This document shows positions 1 to 8,493 of a stretch of 32,885 nt of DNA, piece by piece. The DNA is taken from the NCBI GenBank assembly GCA_031288005.1, contig JAITSE010000083.1, forward strand, positions 1 through 32,885, written 5' to 3'. The position numbers and the translations under genes are program-made. The notes below the pieces were generated by a model. The model made no database searches and was not told the DNA's origin. It saw nothing but the letters and a program-made list of their open reading frames with translations. The DNA is from Treponema sp. (GTDB lineage Bacteria; Spirochaetota; Spirochaetia; Treponematales; Breznakiellaceae). The stretch's first letter is position 1. The number at the start of each line of letters is the position of its first letter.

Positions 1-829
1 GCTTATGTCTAGGGTCAGACCTAGCTTATGTCTAGGGTCAGACCTAGCTTATGTCTAGGGTCAGACCTAGCTTATGTCTAGGGTCAGACCTAGCCTATGT
101 CAGGGGTCAGACCTAGGCCGTGTCAGGGGTCAGACCTAGCTTATGTCTAGGGTCAGACCTAGCCTATGTCAGGGGTCAGACCTAGCCTATGTCAGGGGTC
201 AGACCTAGGCTATGTCTAGGGTCAGACCTAGCCTATGTCAGGGGTCAGACCTAGGCTATGTCTAGGGTCAGACCTAGGCTATGTCTAGGGTCAGACCTAG
301 GCCGTGTCAGGGGTCAGACCTAGGCCGTGTCAGGGGTCAGACCTAGCTTATGTCTAGGGTCAGACCTAGCCTATGTCAGGGGTCAGACCTAGGCCGTGTC
401 AGGGGTCAGACCTAGCCTATGTCAGGGGTCAGACCTAGCCTATGTCAGGGGTCAGACCTAGCTTATGTCTAGGGTCAGACCTAGCTTATGTCTAGGGTCA
501 GACCTAGCTTATGTCTAGGGTCAGACCTAGCTTATGTCTAGGGTCAGACCTAGCCTATGTCAGGGGTCAGACCTAGGCTATGTCAGGGGTCAGACCTAGC
601 TTATGTCTAGGGTCAGACCTAGCCTATGTCAGGGGTCAGACCTAGGCTATGTCTAGGGTCAGACCTAGGCCGTGTCAGGGGTCAGACCTAGCCTATGTCA
701 GGGGTCAGACCTAGGCTAGGTCAAGGGTCAGACCTAGGCTTAGTCAGGGGTCAGACATAAGCCTATGTCAAGGGTCAGACCTAGGCTATGTCTAGGGTCA
801 GACCTAGGCTATGTCAGGGGTCAGACATG
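1..829. repeat. Tandem array of 36 units of ~23 bp
   Basis: Thirty-six head-to-tail units without spacers fill this stretch; the array starts on a unit boundary at base 1, so it probably extends left of the window. Every unit keeps the core GGGTCAGACCTA (or GGGGTCAGACCTA). Variation is limited to unit positions 2-5 and 10-11, giving four main types: GCTTATGTCTA, GCCTATGTCAG, GGCCGTGTCAG and GGCTATGTCTA. Units 1-31 are exactly 23 bp. Units 32-36 (from 714) are degenerate, one is 24 bp, and units 33 and 36 end in CAGACAT. Types with CTAGGG contain a CTAGG/CCTAG inverted repeat. No sustained reading frame is convincing. Function unknown. Confidence 0.97.
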
Positions 830-1054
830 GAACCGGAGACCATGAGACTGGGAGACCGCTCGCGGTCTCATGTCTCCGGTCTCATGGTTCCCGGCTATGT
901 CAAGAAGTTGATTAAGACGGGAACCGCTGAAACCGGAGGTTTCCGGTTCCATATCAGGGAGTGGGACCCGCAGGGTCTCTTTGCGGCTTGCACGGGGGCG
1001 TTGCGGGGGCAGCGCCCCCGCTGAGGGGGGTACGGCGCAACCGTGTGCGCCGTA
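829..1054. repeat. Nested palindrome block upstream of the efflux gene
   Basis: Several inverted repeats lie back to back. 829-891 is a long imperfect hairpin bounded by GGAACC and GGTTCC, built from ATGAGACC and GGAGAC words. 921-952 nests AAACCGGAGGTTT inside another GGAACC/GGTTCC pair. 963-979 is GGGACCC-GC-AGGGTCTC. 1003-1021 is GCGGGGGC-AGC-GCCCCCGC. 1031-1054 pairs TACGGCGC with GCGCCGTA around an 8-nt loop. No gene is supported here. The same style of short palindrome recurs near 22755, 28372, 28576 and 28753. Confidence 0.85.
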
Positions 1055-1199
<145 letters not shown>

Positions 1200-1246
1200 T
1201 GTACGAAGACTCCGTAAAAAATGTACGTGGAAGCATAGAGGTATAT

Positions 1247-2545
1247 ATGAGAATAGCGGTTTTGTTGTTGATAACGGCGCCGGTCTTTTGCATTGATTTG
1301 GAGACGGCCCGGACTATGGCGCTGGCGAATTCCCGCACCCTGGCCAGGTATAATCTGGCTGTGGAGAGCGCGGGGTTGGACGAGAAGCTCAGGAAGTACG
1401 GCGCGCTGCCTTCCCTGTCCCTTGGGGCTTCGGGATCGGCGGGTCTTTCGGGGGAAGTTTCCCTGAAAGACAGTTTCAGCGCGGGGGCCAATTTCGGCGT
1501 ATCCGGGCAGCTTTACGACGGCGGTAGGAACAGCTTGCTCAAAGCCGTCAATGCCATGAGCGAAGGCATAGCCCGCCAGGATGCGCTTGAGGAGTACTTC
1601 GCCGTGCTTGACGCTGCGGACGCCGCCTACTACGGCGTGCTGGAAGCGGGGGCGGCGCTCTCGGCTTCCGACGCCGCGCTTGAGGCTTCCACCTTTGCCC
1701 TGGACATGGCGGAGATACGTCTTGAAAGCGGGATGATTGCCTACGGCGATTACCTTCAGGCCCTGGCGGAGAAGGAGTCGGGGGAGGCTTCGCGGAATCA
1801 GGCCAAGCGGGACCTCACAATAAGCAGGGTTACGCTTGCAAACCTTACCGGGCAGACGGAGTTTCAGGAGCCGGAGGAGCTTGACTTTGAAGCCTGGGAG
1901 GAACTCATGCGGAAGCTTGCGGGGCTTTCGGACGAGAGGGTGGAGGCTTTTCTTGAGAGCTTCCGGGCCGAAGTTTCCAGGGCCAATCCCGCGCTTGTAA
2001 AGGCCGCTCTCAGGAGCGGCCAGGCGGATAAGGCTGTGTCCCTGGCAAAGCGGGACTACTTTCCCACGCTGAACGCCGGCGTCTCTGGGGGCATGAACTA
2101 TTCCATGGTGGATGGCGCGGACATTTCTTCGGGGCGGATTTCGCTCAGCGCTTCCATACCGCTTGATTTCCTTGTTACCGGGGCGAACATTGACAAGAAG
2201 AAAATTGCCCGCGACGAGGCTCTTCTGGACAGAAAGAGCGCGGAGCTTGCCCTTGACCTTGAGATCAGGACCGCCGCGCTTGATCTGATTACCCAGGCAA
2301 TGTCAGCGCTGTCTTCCAGCCGGGCGGAGGAATACGCAGTCCGCCGCTACGAACAGGTTCTTGAGCTGTACCGGATGTCTCACGCTTCCGTTGCGGAGTT
2401 GTCTGACGCGGCGGCCTCTGCGGGTTCAAGCCGCAACCAGCACATCCGGTCCCGCTACGGCTTCCTCTCTGGACTCTCCAAGATTCGAAGCCTGGGAAGT
2501 TTTCCTTCCGATGAAGAGCTGCGGGCCGCTCTTCTTTCCTGGTAA
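1247..2545 (+). CDS. TolC-like outer-membrane efflux protein
   Basis: A 432-residue protein of the outer membrane efflux protein (OEP/TolC) type, expected to form a trimeric channel-tunnel across the outer membrane for a tripartite pump. The N-terminus (MRIAVLLLITAPVFC) is a hydrophobic export signal. The mature part starts with LETARTMALANSRTLARYNL, typical of the family's first helix, followed by long Ala/Glu/Leu-rich helices and short beta stretches (ASGSAGLSGEVSL, GRISLSASIPL) in the usual two-repeat order. The start at 1247 is preferred over an upstream in-frame ATG at 1199 because AGAGG lies about 6 nt before it and a signal peptide begins there. No inner-membrane pump or adaptor gene is in the window. 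It is followed after 84 bp by a two-component pair that may sense envelope state. The repeat and poly-G/C block lies directly upstream. Confidence 0.87.
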   Translation: MRIAVLLLITAPVFCIDLETARTMALANSRTLARYNLAVESAGLDEKLRKYGALPSLSLGASGSAGLSGEVSLKDSFSAGANFGVSGQLYDGGRNSLLKAVNAMSEGIARQDALEEYFAVLDAADAAYYGVLEAGAALSASDAALEASTFALDMAEIRLESGMIAYGDYLQALAEKESGEASRNQAKRDLTISRVTLANLTGQTEFQEPEELDFEAWEELMRKLAGLSDERVEAFLESFRAEVSRANPALVKAALRSGQADKAVSLAKRDYFPTLNAGVSGGMNYSMVDGADISSGRISLSASIPLDFLVTGANIDKKKIARDEALLDRKSAELALDLEIRTAALDLITQAMSALSSSRAEEYAVRRYEQVLELYRMSHASVAELSDAAASAGSSRNQHIRSRYGFLSGLSKIRSLGSFPSDEELRAALLSW

Positions 2546-2629
2546 GGCAATGCTGATATATCCGGCTTGTCCAGAGGGCTGTTTAGCCGCTAAACAAGTC
2601 CCGCGCTTTTTCAGACTAAAGAGTTTTTT

Positions 2630-4111
2630 ATGAAGGCTCCGCTAAAAACAGCGTCCCTGGCAGCCTCTCTGCTGAGTTGGCTTCTGCTCTCCGCCCTTAC
2701 GGTGTTTATCATGCTGGAGCTGCGGGACCGGGCGCGGCTCATACGGGACAACGACAACGAGCGCTTTTTCAGCGTCCTCTTTACGAGCCTGCGGGACTAC
2801 TCTGACTTTGGCTCCGTCATTGAATCTTCCCCCCAGTTCAGGAACAGAATCGCCGGCTTCGGCATCTTTGGGGAAGACTTAAAGCCGGTCTACCAATGGG
2901 GCGTGGTTCCGCCGCTTCTTGATGAGGAACTGCTGAAAAACAGCCGGCAGGCAGGGCCGGGCCGCTACGTTGTTCCAGACAAACAGGGAAGCCGGGTCAA
3001 GTTTATACTCCGCACAAGGCCCGAAGCTATGCCGCCCCCGCCGGAGGGCGGCGAACAGGCGCGACGCAGGCGCTCCATGCGGCTCTATCCAGCGGAGCCG
3101 GGCGCTCCTCCTCCACAAGTCCCTGAGCCGCCGCCCGGGTCTCCGCCCGCGCTTCCCGAAGCTCAGGCGCAGTCTGCGGATCTTACGCCGGCCTTTGCCC
3201 TGTTCTCCGCCCTGGCCCGGAGCAAGTACCTCTACATCGATGTTATCCACCCTGCCTATTGGCGGACCCAGACCTTAACGGCGATCTTCTTCCCCTTCTG
3301 CGAACTTGGACTGCTGATTTTGACGCTTTTTGTGCGGCGGCTTTACCTCAATAACCGGGAGTACAGGGAGCGGATAGAATCCCAGAAGAACCTGGTGATC
3401 CTGGGAACCGCCGCAAGCACCCTGGCTCATGAAATCAAGAACCCCCTTCTTTCCATCAGGCTTCAGACAGGAATACTGCGTAAACTCTTCGCCGAAGCCG
3501 GGCAGCCTTCGGAAACTCCGTTTCCGCCAGCCGGGCAGCAAGAGTTCGCAGGCGGCGCGGAACTCGCGGTCATCGACGGCGAGGTGGAGCGCCTTGCCGC
3601 CATGACATGGCGGGTAAATGATTTTTTGAGGGACGCCGCTGGGAATCCCGTTCCGCTGAACAGTTATACTGTTCTGTGCGAAATTTCCATGCGCCTCTGC
3701 GGCAGAAACATTGTTGATGAAGCCTCGGTCCGGGACGGGATGATCCTGATGGACAGCGAGCGCGCCCGCTCCGTTTTTGAGAACCTGATCCGCAACGCCC
3801 TGGAAAGCGGCGGCCCGGAAAGGGAAATTACGGCCTCCATAATACACGGCGGCCACGACGGGCGTTTTCCTGGCCGCCTTCTGATCGGCATTACCGACCG
3901 GGGCAGGGGAATATCGCCGGGAGACCTGGAAAGGGTCTTTGATCCCTTCTTCACCAGTAAAAGTACCGGCACCGGCATAGGGCTCAGCATCAGCAGGCGG
4001 TTCATTGAGGCCGCCGGGGGAACCATTGTTTTGGAGAACCGGGAAGGCGGCGGCGCCGCGGTGAGGATCGCGCTGCCTGAGTACACGAGGGAGGAATCAT
4101 GCGGGTACTGA
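2630..4111 (+). CDS. Membrane sensor histidine kinase, NtrB/ZraS-like
   Basis: A 493-residue two-component sensor kinase. Two membrane segments (about residues 11-31 and 215-235) enclose an extracytoplasmic sensor region of about 180 residues whose second half is Pro/Arg-rich (134-176). The cytoplasmic part has an H box with phospho-acceptor His267 (LAHEIKNPL), N box ENLIRNALESGG (Asn389), G1 box DRGRG (423-427), F box DPFFTS (438-443) and G2 box GTGIGLS (447-453). The short linker without PAS domain and the Glu after His (HEIKNP) fit the kinase group that partners NtrC-type regulators. It overlaps the regulator start by 13 bp, so translation is probably coupled. The start is an ATG with only a weak AAAGAG upstream. 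The signal sensed cannot be read from the sequence. Confidence 0.93.
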   Translation: MKAPLKTASLAASLLSWLLLSALTVFIMLELRDRARLIRDNDNERFFSVLFTSLRDYSDFGSVIESSPQFRNRIAGFGIFGEDLKPVYQWGVVPPLLDEELLKNSRQAGPGRYVVPDKQGSRVKFILRTRPEAMPPPPEGGEQARRRRSMRLYPAEPGAPPPQVPEPPPGSPPALPEAQAQSADLTPAFALFSALARSKYLYIDVIHPAYWRTQTLTAIFFPFCELGLLILTLFVRRLYLNNREYRERIESQKNLVILGTAASTLAHEIKNPLLSIRLQTGILRKLFAEAGQPSETPFPPAGQQEFAGGAELAVIDGEVERLAAMTWRVNDFLRDAAGNPVPLNSYTVLCEISMRLCGRNIVDEASVRDGMILMDSERARSVFENLIRNALESGGPEREITASIIHGGHDGRFPGRLLIGITDRGRGISPGDLERVFDPFFTSKSTGTGIGLSISRRFIEAAGGTIVLENREGGGAAVRIALPEYTREESCGY

Positions 4112-5439
4112 TTATCGACGACGAGCGGAACATACGGGAATCTTTGAAGAAATACCTGGGCCTTGAAGGGATAGATTCACTGTGCGCGGAAACCGGGGAA
4201 GAGGCGCTTCGTTTTCTTGAGCAGGAATCCTTCGACGCGGTAATCCTGGACTTGAAGCTGCCGGGGATGAGCGGCCAGGGGGTTCTCTCCTGGATACGGG
4301 ACCGGGGTATATCCGCTCCGGTTGTCATGATCTCCGCCCACGGCCAGATTCCCGACGCGGTAGATGCGCTGAAGACCGGGGCCAAGGATTACCTTGTCAA
4401 GCCTTTTGATCCGGCGGAACTCTGCATCAGGCTCAAGCAGCTTGTGGACGACAAGCGGCGGGAAAACTTGCTTGAAGCGGAAAAACGGATCGCCGGTCCC
4501 GGCGGTCTTATAGGAAGAACAGAGGTGATGCGCCGCATCTCCGCCCAGATCGACAAAATCGCCGCTTCCGAGGTGACGGTGCTTATCACCGGGGAAAGCG
4601 GCACCGGCAAGGAAGTGGCGGCCAGGGAGATACACCGCAGGAGTCCCCAGGCGTCGGAGCCCTTTGTCGCGGTGAACATAGGCGGCGTACACGATGGCCT
4701 TATGGAAAGCGAACTTTTCGGCCACGAGAAGGGGGCGTTTACCGGCGCGTCCGCCCGGAAGCAGGGTCTCTTTGAGCTGGCGGGCCGGGGCGTCATCTTT
4801 CTGGACGAGGTAGGGGAGATGCCCCTTCCGCTCCAGGTCAAACTTCTGCGGGTCCTCCAGGAGCGGAAGATACGCCGCCTGGGAGGTTCCGCGGACATTC
4901 CGGTTGGGGCGCGCATTGTCTCCGCCACCAACCGGAACATAGAGGCCCTTGTTGGGGACGGCCGCTTTAGGGAGGACCTCTACTATCGGCTTAACGTCTT
5001 CCGCATTACCCTCCCGCCCCTGCGGGAACGCGGGGAAGACATCCCCCTTTTGACAGAATATCTGCTGCATAAACTCAGCGTCCGCATGAGCCGCCCTGTT
5101 CCGTCCCTCTCCCCGGAGGCGGTGGAAAAACTAATGGGCTACTCCTTTCCGGGGAACATACGGGAACTGGAGAACATCCTGGAACGGGCCCTCATTTACG
5201 GAGGCGGAAAGGAGATACGCCCCTACGACATTGACATCCGCCGGGACGCCGGGTTTACCGCCGCGCCTGAGGCGGGAAGTTCCGCTTCTGGAAGCGGAGC
5301 TTCCTTGGAGGAGGTGGAGAAGCAGGCCATCAAGGAGGCGCTGGTCCGGTGCAAAGGGAACCGCACCAGGGCGGCGGAAGAATTGGCGGTGAGCAGGAAA
5401 ACTGTCATCAATAAAATTAAGGCTTACGGCTTGGAGTAG
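4099..5439 (+). CDS. NtrC-family sigma-54-dependent response regulator
   Basis: A 446-residue transcription activator with the three standard parts. The receiver (1-120) has acidic pocket Asp7/Asp8, phospho-acceptor Asp51 (ILDLKLPG) and Lys101 (LVKPFDP). The AAA+ domain (about 138-370) has Walker A GESGTGKE (165-172), the sigma-54-contacting loop GAFTGA (212-217) and Walker B IFLDEVGE (233-240). A Fis-type helix-turn-helix is at the C-terminus (NRTRAAEELAVSRKTVINKI, 421-440). It should open RNA polymerase-sigma-54 promoters once phosphorylated by the overlapping upstream kinase. The strong GGGAGGA site before ATG 4099 fixes the start. Targets are unknown; the adjacent efflux gene is an obvious candidate, but no clear -24/-12 promoter was identified in front of it. 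Confidence 0.96.
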   Translation: MRVLIIDDERNIRESLKKYLGLEGIDSLCAETGEEALRFLEQESFDAVILDLKLPGMSGQGVLSWIRDRGISAPVVMISAHGQIPDAVDALKTGAKDYLVKPFDPAELCIRLKQLVDDKRRENLLEAEKRIAGPGGLIGRTEVMRRISAQIDKIAASEVTVLITGESGTGKEVAAREIHRRSPQASEPFVAVNIGGVHDGLMESELFGHEKGAFTGASARKQGLFELAGRGVIFLDEVGEMPLPLQVKLLRVLQERKIRRLGGSADIPVGARIVSATNRNIEALVGDGRFREDLYYRLNVFRITLPPLRERGEDIPLLTEYLLHKLSVRMSRPVPSLSPEAVEKLMGYSFPGNIRELENILERALIYGGGKEIRPYDIDIRRDAGFTAAPEAGSSASGSGASLEEVEKQAIKEALVRCKGNRTRAAEELAVSRKTVINKIKAYGLE

Positions 5440-5673
5440 GCGGAAAGAAACGGCCTGAATAGAAATGTATCTGCTGGACAATACTAGAGCTGCTTAATCA
5501 ATCAACCCCGCCGCAGAGCAGCGGGGTATTAAACCCTCAATACGAACAACTTCTGTTGTTGTCGAAGCATCGGTTCGTAGAACTTAAGAGTTCATAGAAC
5601 TATCGATTCGTAGAATCGTGGTTCGCCAAGTCCAGTGTAAAACCGGTTTAGAATTGCCATTAGGGAGGTTGAA
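5440..5673. other. Intergenic mosaic of short palindromes at the left edge of the cassette
   Basis: No gene is seen. 5506-5526 is a GC-rich hairpin (CCCCGC ... GCGGGG) followed by TATTAAACCCTC, a word that recurs in both orientations in the 18.3-19.4 kb gap. Further right are GAACAAC/GTTGTTG, AGAACTTAAGAGTTC and repeated TTCGTAGAA words, then AAACCGGTTT at 5642. A strong GGGAGG at 5664-5669 serves the next gene. Base composition shifts here from GC-rich to AT-rich. Confidence 0.6.
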
Positions 5674-7692
5674 GTGAAAAAAATACACATACGAATTCAT
5701 GGCGATAACATCGTTGAATGCGAAAGAACTTTGGATTTAATCTCAAAGGCGTATGATACCAAGGCCGAAGTATGCTCGGAAAGCCTTTATTTGCCGTCAT
5801 TCAAACTTCATATAATTCTCAATACAGAAATAACGGTAGAACTATTTGGCGGACATGATCGCTGGGGAATCGCTATCAACGATGAACTTTCAAAATACGG
5901 AGCGCCGTTGCGGGAAGCGGCAGATTCGTATGTTACACTTTTAACAGGTGAAACGGAAGAGTTGTTGTTTGCCGTTGAATATTGCGGAGCGTTACCCGCT
6001 GGAAATAATGCATGGCAACGAAGCGGAAGAGCGGCAAACTGTGCCGAAATCGGCATACCCTATCTCTATTTTGGAGAAATTGGCGGTGTTGAATTAGACA
6101 CTGAAAGGGAAATTAAAGCGCCTCGTTTTCCCAATCCTATTGTTCCATTTTCGTATTTGACAACATCAAAATCATTGCATGTCTTTTGCATACCTATTTA
6201 TCAGGCGCATCCGGCTATTAGTATGCCGTTGCGCGAAAAATTTTCCCCGATATTTGGTTTTGACGCTTGTCTCAATTTAGTAAAAATACTTATAGAGAAT
6301 AACACTGAAACAATAAGCGATGTCGAAATACTTCTTGAAAAAGCTTTGTCGCTGGTTAAAATTTTAGCGGACGATAGGAAAAATATTGATACTTTTCGCG
6401 GTGCTGAATGGGATGCGTTTTTGCATCTTGATTCAGGACTTCAAAAAGCGGAATGGATTAAAAACCAGCCGAACAAGCAAATATGGCGTAAAAAAACATC
6501 CGATAAAATCAACACCACAAAAAATTTTAAAACCCTTCTTGCAAAAACGCAGGCGCTCAATTGTTTATCTATCGGCGCAAAGGATATTCCTGTATGCCTT
6601 CTTGTCAATGGAAACATAAAAGCATTTTCGATAGTTTTACAATCTGTTTACCACGATTCAGAAATAAAAAAATTGGCTTCCACAAGCGTAGACAAAAATA
6701 AACCTCTTTTGATTGTTTGGCTCACGGGCTTTAAGCCCCGCGGGGATGATTCGCGTCCTGACCGGGGATTAGTGCCGCTTGCGCGAATGTTATTTGGAAA
6801 TGATATTGATATACTTTCTATCGTTTATGGTCCAGCCAAAAAAACGACATGGAAAAAATTCAAGGAAGATTATACTCAACTTGCAAATGAAAACGGACTT
6901 TGGGAATCTATTCTCAATTTAAGCAATTATTGTTTAGCAGACAGCGCGACATCGGAATATGGCGCATTGTGTCAAATTATTGAAAGAAAAGCAACAGAGA
7001 CGCATGCAAAAATAACAATGAAAGCCGCAAATGCAGTTCCTATATTTGGTGAACATGACATAGATACCGCGATACATTCTATTTTTTCAAGAAAAGCACA
7101 AAAGCAAATATTTGAATCTCTTTGTAATCCGCCCGGCGGCGACTGGAGTGGAATTTCTTATTATGATTATGAAACGATTGTTGAATTTCGTTGGACCTCG
7201 CTTCCTCGTGTTTCCGCAATACAAGCAAAACGCCCCGACCATATCATTCAAATCAATAGAGAAAGCGCGAATAAACAGGAGATTTATTTTCTGGTAATTG
7301 AATCAAAAAATTATGAATCCGATTTAGAACAAAACATTGGCGAGCGGCTTTGTAATTATGTCAAGGCTTTGTTTTCAATACCGCCTACGGCATACCGCAA
7401 AGAAAATCCAGATAAAAATAATACGGAATGGTCTTTGTATGAAGAAAAGGAAAGCCCTTTGCGCCAATTGGCAACACTTTCGGGGGCGGCGTATTGTTAC
7501 CGCAACGATACAGAACTGCAAAACTCTTTTGAAAAGGGCCGCGTTGATTTTGTTCTTGCTTTTGAATTCAAACCGCCGGGAGAAACATCAATTTTGCACA
7601 TCAAGACCGTTGAAAAGAGTCGATTCATTATTGATTTGCTTACGGCTTTTTGTGGTCAAGGAAATATCGGGATTAAAATTAAAATACACTGA
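5674..7692 (+). CDS. Large PD-(D/E)XK nuclease-like protein, probable restriction endonuclease
   Basis: A 672-residue protein that I cannot assign to a named family. The C-terminal third carries a nuclease-core signature: RPDHIIQI (Pro521-Asp522), then 20 residues later VIESKNYE (Glu543-Ser-Lys545), that is PD-(X)20-ExK on consecutive beta strands, as in PD-(D/E)XK restriction enzymes. A second basic/acidic stretch, GFKPRGDDSRPDRGLVPLAR (353-372), may be another conserved site. There is no helicase or NTPase motif and no signal peptide. The start is a GTG with an excellent GGGAGG 5 nt upstream. The gene is AT-rich against its GC-rich left neighbours, suggesting transfer. It runs towards two DNA methyltransferase genes and its last 105 bp overlap the end of the first. 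Context and motif together support a restriction endonuclease; sequence specificity and type are unknown. Confidence 0.68.
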   Translation: MKKIHIRIHGDNIVECERTLDLISKAYDTKAEVCSESLYLPSFKLHIILNTEITVELFGGHDRWGIAINDELSKYGAPLREAADSYVTLLTGETEELLFAVEYCGALPAGNNAWQRSGRAANCAEIGIPYLYFGEIGGVELDTEREIKAPRFPNPIVPFSYLTTSKSLHVFCIPIYQAHPAISMPLREKFSPIFGFDACLNLVKILIENNTETISDVEILLEKALSLVKILADDRKNIDTFRGAEWDAFLHLDSGLQKAEWIKNQPNKQIWRKKTSDKINTTKNFKTLLAKTQALNCLSIGAKDIPVCLLVNGNIKAFSIVLQSVYHDSEIKKLASTSVDKNKPLLIVWLTGFKPRGDDSRPDRGLVPLARMLFGNDIDILSIVYGPAKKTTWKKFKEDYTQLANENGLWESILNLSNYCLADSATSEYGALCQIIERKATETHAKITMKAANAVPIFGEHDIDTAIHSIFSRKAQKQIFESLCNPPGGDWSGISYYDYETIVEFRWTSLPRVSAIQAKRPDHIIQINRESANKQEIYFLVIESKNYESDLEQNIGERLCNYVKALFSIPPTAYRKENPDKNNTEWSLYEEKESPLRQLATLSGAAYCYRNDTELQNSFEKGRVDFVLAFEFKPPGETSILHIKTVEKSRFIIDLLTAFCGQGNIGIKIKIH

Positions 7693-8493
7693 TTCTTCTA
7701 CGACATCAATTCCTGTATTCATCATTTTGGTAAAAGGCGAAAGTCCGGTAATTATTGTTTCTTTATGGGTATAAATTTCTCCCGGCACTTCATACGAATA
7801 CGTCCTGCTTCCCGCACTGCCGTCAAAAGTCAATATCCATTTTGCCCCGGCGGTATTTAATTTGTCGAGGTTCACATAAAAATCATGCGTATCAAATTTT
7901 TCTTTAGTGTATCTTCCCTTCGTTCCACCATAAGGCGGGTCTAAAAAGAAAAAATCATCTTCCCTTGCCATCTCAATTACCTCCCGGTAATCGCAAGTAT
8001 AAAAATCAATGTCCTTAATAATAAAGCGCCATTCCTTAATGATATTTGATAATCTGTCAGGGTGAATGCCGGGCCTTGTAAGATGAAAAGAATTATTAAA
8101 TTCGCCTTTGTCATTGTAGCGTATAAGTCCATTGACACAGGTTCGCGTTAAAAACAAAAAATCATATTCATTTCTTGTCGCGTTAAAATTATCCCGAATA
8201 TCATAATATACGGTACATCCATTTTCCCGTAATTTCTCCCAGCGCTTCTTATATTCATTGGCGGTTTTTTCCGGATTTAATTTTATCGCGTTCCACAAAG
8301 CAATGAGTTCGGGGATAATATCACCAGCGATGCCGTTTTGTATTTTTCTAAAAGGAAGCAGTGCGCCGCCGCCGACAAAAGGCTCAAAATACCGTTTTGC
8401 GGACGGAATGAATTTGCCGATTTTATAAGCGACATTTCTTTTGCTCCCTGACCATTTAATAACCGGCGGGATTTTTTGGGCCGTCTTCAGCAT
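7588..8493 (-). CDS. D12-class (Dam-like) N6-adenine DNA methyltransferase
   Basis: A 301-residue DNA methyltransferase of the alpha (Dam/DpnM/EcoRV) group. The AdoMet motif comes first (WSGSKRN, then FEPFVGGGALLP, 37-48), the target-recognition region follows, and the catalytic motif IV is LDPPYGG (DPPY at 185-188). It would transfer a methyl group from AdoMet to adenine N6 within the cognate restriction site, protecting self DNA. The middle section (DFLFLTRTCVNGLIRYNDKGEFN) matches the family pattern. The start ATG at 8493 overlaps the last 7 bp of the upstream methyltransferase gene, so the two are probably translated together. About 25 residues beyond the usual family end (after VYFNF) are encoded in the segment overlapping the convergent nuclease gene. 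Recognition sequence cannot be read; GATC is possible but not proven. Confidence 0.9.
   Translation of the reverse strand: MLKTAQKIPPVIKWSGSKRNVAYKIGKFIPSAKRYFEPFVGGGALLPFRKIQNGIAGDIIPELIALWNAIKLNPEKTANEYKKRWEKLRENGCTVYYDIRDNFNATRNEYDFLFLTRTCVNGLIRYNDKGEFNNSFHLTRPGIHPDRLSNIIKEWRFIIKDIDFYTCDYREVIEMAREDDFFFLDPPYGGTKGRYTKEKFDTHDFYVNLDKLNTAGAKWILTFDGSAGSRTYSYEVPGEIYTHKETIITGLSPFTKMMNTGIDVVEESVYFNFNPDISLTTKSRKQINNESTLFNGLDVQN

Noticed and set aside
1..829. CRISPR array
   Set aside because: Units are directly adjacent with no unique spacers, and there is no cas gene. The same holds for the 21-bp arrays.
3275..3856. Long minus-strand frames opposite the kinase and regulator genes
   Set aside because: GC-rich antisense shadows without family motifs or ribosome sites.
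5506..5526. Rho-independent terminator after the response regulator
   Set aside because: A good GC stem, but followed by TATTAAACCC rather than a T-run; treated as a dispersed repeat.
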